Shown here: positions 12,607 through 24,065 of the stretch, piece after piece | How positions within the stretch are numbered: position 1 is the stretch's first letter | Layout of the letters: each line of letters starts with the position of its first letter | Assembly: GCA_950022295.1 (NCBI GenBank) | Contig: OX465599.1 | Location: 286,275,501 to 286,339,500 of the forward strand | Reading direction: 5' to 3' | Source of the DNA: Bromus sterilis | Lineage: Eukaryota; Streptophyta; Magnoliopsida; Poales; Poaceae | DNA length: 64,000 nt | The notes under the pieces: model-generated | The model's input: only the letters and a program-made list of their open reading frames with translations | Told to the model about the DNA's origin: nothing | Databases searched by the model: none | Translations under genes and position numbers: made by a program

Positions 12607-12991
12607 GAAAGCATGGCCATGCGATATGGGTTAAGTGTTAACCCGGTTCAGGAATCTGTATCACGGTTTCGAGAGGAGAGGTCAAGCTATCACAAGGGTG
12701 ACAAGTACGCGCCTTAAGCTTGACAACCTATATCGTGAGGCAAAAGGAATGTTGCATATGGCACTTTGTAATGGTTCGTCTTATGACTTTATGCATATAT
12801 GGGAGTCGGCACGTTCTGCTAGGAACCGCTACCGACTATCAAACCGGATGTGATTCGGGACGTGTCCATGTGTACGTGAGCCTACAGGGTCGCGCTCTTA
12901 AGAGGAAAGGAGCCCATTCAGATGTAATCCGAATGGAATATGGATGGAGGGTCTGGATTGCCTCAAGGGTTGAGGCCATTCCACGGGCGCG

Positions 12992-12999
12992 TATATAAG
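12992..12999 (+). promoter_or_regulatory. TATA box of Copia 5' LTR
   Basis: TATATAAG in GCGCGTATATAAGGGC, with the usual GC-rich leader downstream, about 380 bp before the LTR end. The same box is at 19657-19664 in the 3' LTR. Confidence 0.65.
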
Positions 13000-13379
13000 G
13001 GCTAGGGTGAACCCCGAAGGGGTAGAGGTCAGACCAAAAACCCTAGCCGCCACTCCACCTCCAGGCCGAGCCGTCGGACCTAGCAGTCCGCCGCCCGATG
13101 CTCCTCCTTGTACGTGCGCATCCCTTGGAGGCGCTGCACCTGCGGCGCTTGGACGAACTGTTCGCGGGACTACATTCGTGGGATCGGTACGAGGGATCGG
13201 TTCGAGGGATTTGAGCAGCAGCCGCCGACGCGCATCACCAACTCTCCTTCCGCTGCCGTGACTGCACATCTAGTGGTAAACCCTAATCATGTAGTTCATC
13301 TCCAGTAGCAGTGATCTTGGTTGTGCGCGGTAGAAAATTTTGATTTAGCCCTAGCGTAGCGGACCGCGTGACCCAACAG

Positions 13380-13392
13380 TGGCATCAGAGCC
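13380..13392 (+). other. Copia primer-binding site
   Basis: TGGCATCAGAGCC lies one base after the 5' LTR. It matches the 3' end complement of initiator tRNA-Met (TGGTATCAGAGC) with one T-to-C change. This is the standard primer for plant Copia elements. Confidence 0.8.
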
Positions 13393-14757
13393 TCTGCTGC
13401 GTGGTGATGAATTCGTGATATAATTTCATATGGAGATATGTAGATCGGATGATGTGATGGTAGATCAGATTGGTTTTGCATGTTTGAGGTTCTTGATTTC
13501 ATGATTTGTCCCGAGGCGCGAGCTACTTAGGTTGTGCCACAACTTATCCCTAGAGGTCGGTTATCCACCATTGGGATAGACAGTGAGCCGTAAATCCTAT
13601 TGTGGCACGCGGATATCACTAGGTGATTGATCCGGGACACGGATCAGGACACAGCGTATATATGATCTGCGCTGTCCAGAAATCTGTGAGAAGGTTCGGT
13701 TCAGAGGCCATATCTTGGTCATATGAACTCCGATTGAGCTCCTTGACCTACCAAACGATTCAGAATGAAAAGATATGCAAAACAGCGGTAACTTGGTTTT
13801 AGTTAATTAGGCGATTTTTCGCAGACCTAATTTGTCTAGTGCTAAAAGAAGTATAGACGACAGTAGAACGTCTAACTTGGTTTTGCAGGGTATGATTGTG
13901 ATTTGGTATAGCCCATTGTGTATGTTATTATTCATGGCCTGCGTGTCATGGTTTTGACAACCGGATGGAGCCATATGGTTGTCTCATTATTGTATTAATG
14001 ACCTGCGTGTCAACTTGTGGAGCCATGTAATGTAATTTACTTTCATAGCTATTAGTTTGTAATAGCATAGTAACTTATGTAACACTTGGCGGTTGACACC
14101 ATGGCGTGGCGATGGAGATCACCACGAGGACAACCGTACATGGAGATGGAGGTCGCCATGGGAGGTTCGCGCACATGGAGATGGAGATCACCATGCGCTA
14201 TGATAAAGGGGCTATACCATATCACTTGTATAAACTGCATGTGAAAGTTTATCCCTTTATGCATCCTTCTTTGACATGGTAGATGTTTTAAGTAGGATGA
14301 TCCCTCAAAGAATGTCAAGTAAAATTTGCCTCCCCAATTGCTGCACATCACATGTCATGTATGTTTAGTAGTAGGCCTATAAAATTAGGGTGCTCCTAGA
14401 TCTCCTTGGCATGATGGGTTTGTGTCGGACACTTACACGCATAGAACTTGGTTAACTTGTCGAGGCTATCAAAACAGTTTTGGGTTCGGGGCATAGGTGT
14501 TAGTGTGTATGTGATGCGCATCAACAAACAGGAGTCGTATGGTTGATGCGATTAGCAAGGAGTTGCTTACCCGTAGGTCGAGTCGGCTAGCAGTGATGCA
14601 AAAGCTCACTAGTCAATTCGCCCCATCGGATCCTGAATCACTTAGTGTCAACTAGAGGGATGTTGAACTTAGTGGGAGTAATTTTATTAAAGCGTTTAAT
14701 ATGAATTGCTCTTCATGAATACATGTCTTAGTATTTTGAATTTTATGTTGTAGATCA
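13393..14757 (+). other. Copia untranslated leader
   Basis: About 1.4 kb without a credible ORF between the primer-binding site and gag. It includes imperfect repeats of a CATGGAGATGGAGATCACCATG-like unit, cut here to its core GGAGATGGAGATCACC, at about 14095-14200, which is common in leaders of this Copia group. I see no other structure. Confidence 0.6.
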
Positions 14758-15954
14758 ATGTCACCACTTGCTCCAGTTACCAATTTTGCGTTGAAATCCA
14801 TCCTTGAGAAAGATAAACTAAATGGAACAAACTTTACCACCTAGTATAGAAATCTGAGAATTGTTCTCAAGCATGATAAAAAGGAAAATGTTCTAGAGTA
14901 ACTGCTTCCAAAGGAACCGGCTGATAATTCCACCGCTGCTGCTAAGAATGCCTATCAGAAACTCAACGATGAGTCTACTGAGATCAGCTGCCTCATGCTG
15001 GCTTCTACGGAGCCTGAGCTGCAACAACAGTTCGAAGACATTAGGGCTGTAGATATGATCGAGAGTCTTAAGGGCATGTTTCAGGTTCAGGCTAGGAATT
15101 GAACGTTCAACGTCTGGCGATCCCTGATGGATTGCAAGCTGAAAGAGGGTGATCCACTGAGCCTGCATGACATCAAAATGATGGGATACATGCAAGCTTT
15201 GGATCGTCTTGGGCATCCATTGACTCCTGAGTCAGCTATAGATACATTTCTGGGTTCTCTTCCGCCAAGCTATAACTCGTTCATTACGAACTTTCATACA
15301 CATGGCATGGAAAAGAAGCCCACTGAATTGCATGGGATGCTTAAGATAGCAGAGCAGGACATTAAGAAGGGCACACATCAAGTGTTGGTGGTGCAGAACA
15401 CGGCCAAGTTCAAGAAGTCATGGACCAAGAAGAAGGCTAACGCAAAGGGAAAGGACAAGGATGTGATCCCGACTACAGCCCCGGCGCCTAAGGCTGGACC
15501 TGACGCGGAGACCATTGGCTTCTATTGCAAGGAGAATGGTCACTGGAAGAGGAACTGCAACAAGTGGCTCGCAAACAAGGGCAAGAGCAGTGGGAGTACG
15601 TCTTCTACAAGTACACTTGTTGTATATGTTATAGACATTTATCTTGCGGATATTTCTAATAGTTCTTGGGTATATGATACCGGATCGGTTGTTCACATTT
15701 GCAACTGGATGCAGGGACTAAAAATAAGTAGAGATGTCGCAAGAGGAGAAGTTGACATCCGCGTCGGGAATAAATCAAGAGTTGCTGCATTAGCCGCCGG
15801 CACCATGCAACTTAATTTACCTTTTGGATTTGTAATGGAGCTTGATAATTGTTATTATGTTCCGTCGTTAAGTCGAAACATTATTTCTGCCTCATGTTTG
15901 ATGAGACAAGGTTATGATTCATTATTAAGGACAATGGTTGTTCTATATATTTGA
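14758..15954 (+). pseudogene. gag: Copia gag and protease (broken)
   Basis: Gag starts at ATG 14758, with LNGTNF followed by a stop (TAG at 14842) where related gags have Trp. Further in-frame stops come in ENVLE-stop and ARN-stop before an open stretch from 15127. This stretch has the typical gag motifs SLPPSYNSF and KIAEQDIKK. The nucleocapsid knuckle reads GFYCKENGHWKRNC, so the first Cys of the C-x2-C-x4-H-x4-C motif is replaced by Gly. Protease follows with WVYDTGS, whose DTG is the catalytic triplet, and then the NIISASCL segment. The frame ends at 15952-15954. The product would have formed virus-like particles and processed the polyprotein, but it cannot be made from this copy. Confidence 0.9.
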
Positions 15955-16876
15955 ATAAGATGTTTTATGGCTTGGCGCCCGTTGTGAATGGGTTATTCAT
16001 TTTGAATCTTGAAGGTGAATCTGTCTATAATATAAATGCCAAGAGGCTTAAACCTAACGATCTGAATAAAACTTACTTTTGGCACTGTCGGCTTGGTCAT
16101 ATTAGTGAAAAGCGCATGAAGAAGCTCCATGACGATGGACTTTTAAATTCGTTTGATTTCGAATCATTCGAGACATGCGAATCGTGCCTACTCGGAAAGA
16201 TGACCAAGACACCTTTTGGAAAGAGTTGCGAGAGGGCATCTGACTTGTTGGAACTCATACATACTGATGTGTGTGGACCAATGAGCACGACTGCTAGAGG
16301 TGGTTACCAGTACTTCGTGACTTTCACCAACGACTTGAGCAGATATGGATATATCTGCTTGATGAGGCACAAGTCGGAAACCTTTGAAAAGTTCAAAGAG
16401 TTTCAGATGAAGTAGAGAATCAACTAGGTAAGACGATCAAACTTCTATGATCAGATCGTGGAGGTGAATATCTGAGTCAAGAGTTTGATGATCATCTCAA
16501 GAGTCATGGAATAGTTCCACAACGCACTCCTCCTGGAACGCCTCAAAGAAATGGTGTATCGGAACGGAGGAATCACACCTTGTTGGACATGGTTCGATTG
16601 ATGATGAGCCAATCAGATCTACCGTTGTCATTTTGGGGTCATGCTCTAGAAACTGCAGATTTCACACTAAACAGAGTACCATCTAAATCCGTAGATAAGA
16701 CACCATATGATATATGGACTGGGAAGCGTCACAGTTTTTCTTTTCTAAAGATTTGGGGTTGTGAAGCGTTTGTCAAGAGACTTCAGTCAGACAAGCTCGC
16801 ACCCAAATCAGATAATTGCATATTCGTGGGATATCCAAGGGAAACCTTAGGGTATTACTTCTACAACCAACAATAG
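15951..16876 (+). pseudogene. Copia integrase (broken)
   Basis: The GAG-pre-integrase zinc-binding region is visible as FWHCRLGHISEKRM followed by CESCLLGK, the H-H-C-C arrangement. The catalytic core begins with HTDVCGPM (first Asp), continues with SDRGGEYLSQEF (second Asp) and VSERRNHTLLDM (the Glu of D,D-35-E). A shift and stops at about 16416-16460 separate the first and second core Asp. The fragment ends with CIFVGYPRETLGYYFY and a stop at 16876. It would have inserted the element cDNA into the genome. Confidence 0.9.
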
Positions 16877-18103
16877 GGCAAAGTGTTAGTCGCTCGACAT
16901 GGTACCTTCCTTGAGAAAGAGTTGCTCACTAGGAAGGATAGTGGGAGGACGGTGCAACTCGAAGAGGTTCGAGATAAACCACTCGGGGAAGACACGACAA
17001 GTGATGCCATTATGGCAGAGCCAGTCAGTGAACCCGTGGTTGAAGTAGCACCCGCACCACAAAGGTCATAAAGACTGCGTAATGCAAACAATGTATTGTT
17101 GTTTGACAACGATGAGCCTTTGACATATGCGGAAGCGATGATGGATCCAGATTCCAAGTTATGGCTTGAGGCCATGAGATCCGAGTTAAAGTCCATGGAT
17201 GACAATCAAGTTTGGAACTTGGTTGATTTGCCAAATGGTGCAAGAACCATTGAGTGCAAATGGATCTTTAAGAAGAAAACTGATATGGATGGAAATGTTC
17301 AAATCCATAAAGCTCGACTTGTCGCGAAGGGGTTTTGACAAGTTCAAGGAATTGACTACAACGAGACCTTCTCGCCTGTAGCGATGCCTAAATCAGTTCG
17401 GATTATTCTAGCTATAGCTGCCTATTTGGATTATGAGATATGGCAAATGGATGTCAAAATAGCTTTCCTTAATGGAAATCTAGAAGAGGACATGTATATG
17501 ATACAACCCGAGGGTTTTGTCGATCCAGAGAATGCTAGTAAGGTATGCAAACTTCAGAAATCCATTTATGGATTGAAGAAAGCATCTTGGAGTTGGAATA
17601 TTCGTTTTAAAGAGGTTGTCAAATCGTTTGGCTTCATCGAGAACGAAAAGGAACCTTGTGTGTTCAAGAAGTTTAGTGGGAGCTCAATCGTATTTCTAAT
17701 CTTATATGTGGATGACATATTACTGATTGGGAATGACATTCCAATGCTTGAAGCTGTCAAGGACTCATTGAAAAATAGTTTTGCAATGAAGGACTTGAGA
17801 GAAGCAGCTTACATTTTGGGAATCAAGATCTATAGAGATAGATCAAGGAGGCTTATTGGATTAAGCCAGTGTACGTATATTGACAAGGTGTTGAAAAGGT
17901 TCAACATGCATGAGGCTAAGAAAGGGTTCTTGCCTGTGTCACATGGCATTCATCTAAGAAAGACTCAGGGTCCATCGACTCCTGATGAGCAAAGACGCAT
18001 GGATAAGATTATGTATGCTTCGGCCATCGGGTCTATCATGTATGCTATGGTATGTACTCGTCCAGATGTTTCCTATGCTCTAAGCGCTACGAGCAGATAC
18101 TAG
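16877..18103 (+). pseudogene. Copia reverse transcriptase (broken)
   Basis: After a linker with two stops, the reverse transcriptase shows NQVWNLVDLP, CKWIFKKK, KARLVAKGF, FSPVAMPKSVR, QMDVKIAFLNG (catalytic Asp), SIYGLKKASWSW and LILYVDDILLIGND, with the YVDD catalytic motif intact. A TGA after VAKGF stands where related elements have Arg (CGA to TGA). The open part is 17384-18103 and ends in a TAG at a position that is usually Gln (CAG to TAG). Confidence 0.95.
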
Positions 18104-18687
18104 GCTTATCCAGGCGAGAGCCACTGGACAACAGTTAAGAGCATCCTAAAGTACCTAAAAAGGACTAAGGATATGTTCCTAGTTTATGGAGGTGAGGATG
18201 AGCTCGTTGTAAAGGGTTACACCGATGCTAGTTTCCAAACCAACAAGGATGACTTTCGTTCGCAATCTGGTTATGTGTTCATTCTGAACGGAGGTGCACT
18301 GAGCTGGAAGAGTTCCAAGAAAGAGACAGTAGCTGATTCTGCAACAGAGGTCGAGTACCTTGCAACTTCTGAAGCTTCAAAGTAAGGTGTTTGGATAAGG
18401 GATTTCATTACCCTACTTGGTGTGGTTCCAGACTCGGCAAACCCGTTGGACCTCTATTGTGATAATAGTGGTGCCATCGCATAGGCCAGGGAGCCAAGGC
18501 ATCACCAGAAATCCAAGCACATAGAAGGGCATTATCATCTCATACGACAATTCGTAGATGATGGTAATATAAATGTATGCAAAGTACACACATATGCAAA
18601 CGTTGCTGATCCTTTGACGAAGCCTCTCCCGATGCCGAAGCATGAGGCGCACGTAAGAGCCATGGGCCTTAGATGCCTAACTGATTG
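18104..18687 (+). pseudogene. Copia RNase H (broken)
   Basis: RNase H continues the same frame. GYTDASF carries the first catalytic Asp, SSKKETVADSATEVEYL the Glu, LYCDNSGAIA the next Asp, and KHIEGHYHLIR follows, with VADPLTKPLP at the end. Stops interrupt it after SEASK and after SGAIA. It would have degraded the RNA strand during cDNA synthesis. The frame ends about 20 bp before the 3' LTR. Confidence 0.9.
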
Positions 18688-18693
18688 ACTCTA

Positions 18694-18708
18694 GTGCAAG
18701 TGGGAGAC
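18694..18708 (+). other. Copia polypurine tract
   Basis: GTGCAAGTGGGAGAC immediately precedes the 3' LTR. The reverse complement of nearly the same tract is found beside the LTRs of the two gag-only elements (31348-31362 and 57604-57618). Confidence 0.8.
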
Positions 18709-20056
18709 TGTTGGATATATGCCCTAGAGGCAATCATGTTAAGATGTTATCTCCTTAAGTATTCATGAGTTATTTGTATTGTCCTTGAACATCATCACTG
18801 ATATGTATCAATAAGTATGTGACTTGTTTGTGAGACTATATATTCTATGATGATTGTTCTAATGGTCCCTAGTTGATAAGGTTATGCGGACACATATCCT
18901 TGACTAGTATATGATTCGATTGATGACTATGTTTCACAAGTCATGAGCATGGAGATGCTACCGATAGTATGGACTTAGTGATGGGATCACTAAGTTGGAA
19001 AGAGACCCACTTTGAGACGCAGCGAGATATTGTCATCTTTTAGTCTCAATACAATGTATACGCCATGTCCTAGACCTGAGGTTCTCGCATGTTCTCGGGA
19101 TGAGGAATGACTCACTTAGGGACTATCAAACGCTACACCGTAACTGGGTAGTTATAAAGGTAGCTTACGGGCGAGTCATGATACATGCCGCGAGACATGG
19201 TTGATCAAGATGGGATTTGCCCCTCCACTTTAGAGAGATACTCTCTAGGCCCTCTCGAGTGATAAGATTCAGAAAGCATGGCCATGCGATATGGGTTAAG
19301 TGTTAACCCGGTTCAGGAATCTGTATCACGGTTTCGAGACGAGGGGTCAAGCTATCACAAGGGTGACAAGTACTCGCCTTAAGCTTGACAACCTATATCG
19401 TGAGGAAAAAGGAATGTTGCATATGGCACTTTGTAATGGTTCATCTTATGACTTTACGCATATATGGGAGTCGGCACGTTCTGCTAGGAACCGCTACCGA
19501 CTATCGAACCGGATGTGATTCGGGACGTGTCCATGTGTACGTGAACCTATAGGGTCGCGCTCTTAAGAGGAAAGGAGCCCATTCAGATGTGATCCGAATG
19601 GAATATGGATGGACGGTCCAGATTGCCTCAAGGGTTGAGGCCATTCCACGGGCGCCTATATAAGGGCTAGGGTGAACCCCGAAGGGGTAGAGGTCAGACC
19701 AAAAACCCTAGCCGCCACTCCACCTCCAGGCCGAGCCGTCGGACCTAGCAGTCCGCCGCCCGGCGCTCCTCCTTGTACGTGCGCATCCCTTGGAGGTGCT
19801 GCACCTGCGGCGCTTGGACGAACTGTTCGCGGGATCGGATCGCGGGACTACGTTCATGGGATCGGTACGAGGGATCGGTTCGAGGGATTTGAGCAGCAGC
19901 CGCCGACGCGCATCACCAACTCTCCTTCCGCTGCCGTGACTGCACGTCTAGTGGTAAACCCTAATCATGTAGTTAATCTCTAGTAGCAGTGATCTTGGTT
20001 GTGCGCGGTAGAAAATTTTGATTTAGCGCTAGCGTAGCGGACCGCGTGCCCCAACA
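18709..20056 (+). repeat. Copia 3' LTR
   Basis: An uninterrupted 1,348-bp LTR from TGTTGGATATATGCCC to CCCCAACA. It has a TATA box at 19657-19664 and preserves the empty target site of C2. Confidence 0.95.
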
Positions 20057-20835
20057 ATGGGGACTTCAACAACATGTTGCAATAAAATGAAGCAAGTCAT
20101 AACCTAGCCCTAGTGGAAATTCCTTTGAAAGATAGAAAGTACACTTGGAGTAATATGCAATCAGCTCCTCTTCTAGAAAAACTAGATTGGTTTTTCACAT
20201 CTGAAAACTGGACCACTACATTCCCTAATACTCAAGTCAGGTCTCTTGCCAAGACCACTTCAGATCATGTACCATGTTGCATAGAAATTGGAACCAACAT
20301 TCAAAAATGCAAGATCTTCAGGTTTTAAAATTACTGGCTTGAACATCAAGACTTCAAACAAGTGGTAAAGAACATTTGGGATCAACCCATACAGGAAGAG
20401 GACAGTGCCAAAATTATCACTGCTAAATTCAAAAGACTCAGAATAGGCTTAAAATTATGGTCAAAAACCATTTTCAATCTGGCATCAACAATCAAGGCTT
20501 GCAATGAAGTAATTTACATGTGGGACTTTTTAGAAGAATTCAGACCTCTGACCACCAATGAACAAAATGGTAAAGACATCCTCAAGAAGCATCTATCCAA
20601 GACATTGGAGTTCCAAAGAATCTACTGGAAACAGAGAGCATCAATCAGATGGGTTAAATTTGAAGATGAAAGATCTAAGTTCTTCGAAACTAAAGCAACC
20701 ATGAAATTCAGAAATAACTACATCCATTCACTACAAGATGACAATTGCAATTCATTCACCGATCACCAAGGAAAAGAAGACATCTTATGGAAGGACTTCA
20801 AAGAAAGATTAGGCAACACCTCCCCCTACATTTAA
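20057..20835 (+). pseudogene. LINE ORF2, endonuclease C-terminus and linker
   Basis: The reading resumes with NGDFNNM and continues to the endonuclease end, with RKYTWSNMQSAPLLEKLDWF and TTSDHVPCC. The SDH motif is the catalytic Asp-His pair. A stop after CKIFRF is followed by the linker region up to RWVKFEDERSKFFETKA. This part is less damaged than ORF1. Confidence 0.85.
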
Positions 20836-22342
20836 TAGAATGGAATTCACCACCATCATTGAAAAGATTGATAATCTGAAAAAACTGGAAGATCCTTTTA
20901 GCACTCAGGAGATTGATGAAGTAGTCAAGAATATGCCAGCTGATAAAGCAACTGGACCTGATGGATTTAATGGAGAATTTATTAAAAAATGCTAGGACAT
21001 CATTCTCCAAGACTTTTATAGACTAATTGCAGATTTTCATGCAGGGCAAGTTTCTCTTCAAAGCATCAATGCTTCATTCATAACACTGATAACAAAGACT
21101 GATGCCCCAGCCAACGCAAATGATTTCAGACCAATTTCTTTGCTCCATTGCACAATAAAGATAATCACAAAGCTCCCGACCAACAGATTACAGCAGGTCA
21201 TTTTAAAGCTAGTTCACAAGAATCAATATGCCTTTCTACAAAAAATATCAATTCAAGATTGTCTAGCTTGGGCATATTAATACTTGCATCAGTGCAACAT
21301 GGAAAATAAACAAGTGGTGGTCTTAAAGTTAGACTTCGAGAAGGCTTTTTATTTGATTGAGCACAATACAATTTTGGAAATACTGCAAGCTAAAGGATTT
21401 GGACAAATTTGGTGCAACTGAATGAAAATGATTTTTAACACTGGAACTTCTTCAGTACTTCTCAATGGTATCCCAGGGAGGATGTTCCACTGTAAGAGAG
21501 GAGTTAGACAGGGAGACCCTTTATCCCCTCAGCTTTTTGTGCTAGCTGCTGATTTATTACATGCTATTTGCAATACTGATATGCAAGCCAATCTTATTGA
21601 ATCCCCAATCAGAACAAGCTCTCGCACTCAATTCCCAATACTTCAATATGCAGATGATACCATCCTAGTTCTACCTTCCATTGAAAGACAACTTGAACAA
21701 ATAAAGAGTCTCATTCACTTCTATGCATAATTTACAGGATTGAAAGTAAACTATCGGAAATCCTTTTTAGTACCTATCAATGTGGATGAAAGTAGAACTA
21801 ATCAACTTGCAAACATTCTGCAATGCCAGCAAGGTAACTTCCCTTTCACTTACTTTGGGATGCCCCTAGGGATCTCAAGACCAAAACCTGACCACTATAC
21901 TCTACTATTACAAAAAATTGACAAAAGGCTCACTGGGTGCTCCACAATGCTCTCATATGATGGTAGAATGCTTCTTATTAAATCAGTATTCTCAGCTCTA
22001 CCAACTTACTTCATGTGCTCTTTAGCACTGCTAGAAAATATTATTGCCCGGATTAACAAATACCTGAGAACTTTCTTCTGGAGAAAGTATGGACAAGAGA
22101 AAGGAGGCTCACAATTGATTGCTTGGGACAAGGTGTGTAAGCCAAAGGAAAAAGGAGGATTAGGTATCATTGATATTTCAACACACAATAAAACTCTGTT
22201 GATCAAGAACATTCACAAATTTTTAAACAAGGAAGACATCCCCTATGTACATCTTCTTTGGGACACTACATACAAGAATTGGCCCCTGATGATAAGCTCA
22301 CAGGATCATCCTTCTCGTGGAAATCACACATCCCTCTCATGA
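20836..22342 (+). pseudogene. LINE ORF2, reverse transcriptase (broken)
   Basis: Reverse transcriptase motifs appear in order: [42 protein letters not shown] (catalytic Asp), GVRQGDPLSPQLFVLAADLL, LQYADDTILVLP (catalytic YADD) and FPFTYFGMPLG. Stops fall near 20990, 21278, 21420 and 21728. The thumb region (21740 onward) is open for 200 codons. A shift near 22290 separates it from the C-terminal part. The enzyme would have primed cDNA synthesis at the nicked target. Confidence 0.95.
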
Positions 22343-23165
22343 AGATCTACAAGCAACACTCTCAAATCAAAGAAAATAGAGGAAACACAATTTCATTCTG
22401 GTTTGACAAATGGGACTCACATCCTCTCCATCATCAATACCCTGAACTTTTATCATTTGCCAAAGACAATAGGATCACTATGGAAACATTCAGAGCAACA
22501 ACCAGCTGGACTGAAACTTTTCACACCCCTTCTCAGTTCAAGCTTGGAATCAACTTCAGAGCATCATGCCAAAGATCCCACCTCATTCCACAGATACAGA
22601 TATATGGAAATGGCAAGGACAACAAACATATTCATCCATGAAACTTTACAAGCAGATCATCACTGAGGATAGTGGGTCTCTTCTGCTACAAAAAACATGG
22701 AAAAGTGCAAGTAAATTGAAACATAAAATCTTCTTTTGGCTTATGATCCAAAACAGAATCAATACAAGATCTCTACTCCAAAGAAAAGGCCTTCACTTGG
22801 AATGCTATGATTGTGTATGTTGCAACAGTAAATCACCTGAAACACCCCTACACCTATTCTAGGACTTCAACTTTGCTCATAGGTGCCGGGTCACATTGAT
22901 TCCTTTCAAACAGAGAGGCACATCCACTTATGAAGAGACTTGGCTTGCTCTAGAGCAGACCCTCACACATTTTGGCATAGAGATAATCATCCTAGGCTAC
23001 GGGAATATTTGGAATCAAAGAAATGGGAAGATCTTCAGGAATGAAAGTCCAACAATTCAAGGATGGAGGAGAAACCTGAAACAGGACCTATCACTTCTTC
23101 AATACAGAATAAATAATAAATTTAGGCAAGACCTGTTGGATTGGATCACAGTCAACCTAGACTAG
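22258..23165 (+). pseudogene. LINE ORF2, C-terminal zinc-binding region
   Basis: The frame after the shift reads SHIPLMKIYKQHSQI and NTISFWFDKWDSHPL. After another shift near 22600 the zf-RVT-like part has LKHKIFFWLMIQNRINTRSL and ECYDCVCCNSKSPETPLHLF. The final segment (IWNQRNGKIFRNE) ends at 23165. This is the usual end of grass LINE ORF2. Confidence 0.85.
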
Positions 23166-23620
23166 ATTTTTTTGAGGCAGCTAACTTAGTTTGAATTCAC
23201 TATGTTTCATAGAACAAAATTGGCTAATTTGATTTTATAAGCACCCTCCCGCTCCTCCATTGTAACATAACATTGTACTCACTTTATTTATTTGCGAAAA
23301 TAGAAAATACACCGTAGAACTTTTTGTTCTACAGTCACTGACTAAAAAACAACTAATGACACAATTGAGGTGTCACTGTCATACACACACAAACAACCAA
23401 GGAAAATAAGATCTTGCTTGAGCTCCAAAGTAGCTTATTTGCAAGGAAAATATAAGGAGTCCTCTACAGCTACACAGGAACTGGAGGTCACTAACTAGCT
23501 AGCTAGTTAACCATGGTTGTGCAATAAAAAACCAATTGAAGGAACACACTAGGGTAACAGAACACCTACACCTCCAACATTAGCCAGCCACTTTAGTGCA
23601 TGAAAACTTCACTTGAATGC
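23166..23620. other. LINE 3' end and unique flank
   Basis: The LINE untranslated tail probably ends near 23,300 in a T/A-rich stretch, but the exact end is not clear. A perfect hairpin GTAGAAC-TTTTT-GTTCTAC lies at 23314-23332. The rest, to the Gypsy A insertion, is AT-rich unique sequence with CTAGCTAGCTAG at about 23490. The left AATGC copy of the Gypsy A duplication is 23616-23620. I see no gene. Confidence 0.5.
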
Positions 23621-24056
23621 TGATACGTCCCAAACGTATCTATAACTTCTGCTTGTTCCATGCATGATTTGTGTAACTTTGCCATGTTTTTCTTGAACTT
23701 TCATATCTTTTTATAACATATTTTGGAACTAACCTATTAATGGTTGCAAGATTGCACAAGTTTTGTTTTTGTACTTTATGTGTAGGAATTACTTGGATAA
23801 AGGAAAAATCACAAAAAGAAGCCTTGTAGGAGTTTGACTCTAACTCTCCCGAAATCTGTCCACACCAGACAGATTTTAAAGATCGCCTCGGAAACGCTAG
23901 AAGAAGGCCTCAAACGGAAAAACTTAAAACTAAAAAGTTGTAGGGAATATTTTTCTGGTGGATCTAGACATAAAATTCGGCCCAATCGGAGTTCGTATGC
24001 TCCCTGTAGCCCCAAAATACCGAAGACGTAATCTGGATGAGGGGAATCCGAGAGTC

Positions 24057-24065
24057 TATATAAAG
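24057..24065 (+). promoter_or_regulatory. TATA box of Gypsy A 5' LTR
   Basis: TATATAAAG in GAGTCTATATAAAGAGAGG. In the 3' LTR the same box is cut by the B1 insertion, whose target duplication is TAAAG. Confidence 0.7.

Larger units (their letters stand above)
7785..13378 (+). repeat. Copia 5' LTR, split by C2
   Basis: The LTR consists of 7785-8350 and 12612-13378, with C2 and the duplicated GAAAG between. The uninterrupted site is preserved in the 3' LTR at about 19270, where CAGAAAGCATGG is continuous. Compared with the 3' LTR it lacks a 13-bp tandem copy (ATCGGATCGCGGG) near 13165 and has scattered substitutions. Confidence 0.95.
7785..20056 (+). mobile_element. Autonomous-type Copia element, inactivated, TSD ATGGG
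   Basis: Complete element with TGTTGG...CCAACA ends and a perfect 5-bp duplication ATGGG (7780-7784, 20057-20061). The 5' LTR is 7785-13378 and carries the C2 insertion; without it the LTR is about 1,333 bp. The 3' LTR is 18709-20056 (1,348 bp). A primer-binding site (TGGCATCAGAGCC) follows the 5' LTR and a polypurine tract (CAAGTGGGAGAC) precedes the 3' LTR. Between them lie gag, protease, integrase, reverse transcriptase and RNase H in Copia order, all broken by stops. It sits in the LINE endonuclease region. Confidence 0.95.
797..23310 (+). mobile_element. LINE (L1-type non-LTR retrotransposon), decayed and split by two insertions
   Basis: A single LINE is reconstructed from three pieces: about 797-3330, 7716-7784 and 20057-23310. 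The joins are supported by the TSDs of the two inserted elements, ACCAA at 3326-3330/7716-7720 and ATGGG at 7780-7784/20057-20061. After removing the insertions the endonuclease reading frame continues across both joins. Order is ORF1 (acidic, with a C-terminal cysteine motif), then ORF2 with APE endonuclease, reverse transcriptase and a C-terminal zinc-binding region. Many stops and frameshifts make it inactive. Both outer ends are approximate because I found no convincing LINE target-site duplication. The 5' end looks truncated. Confidence 0.85.

Noticed and set aside
23314..23332. Hairpin plus T run as a Rho-independent terminator.
   Set aside because: The sequence is plant nuclear DNA, so bacterial termination does not apply.
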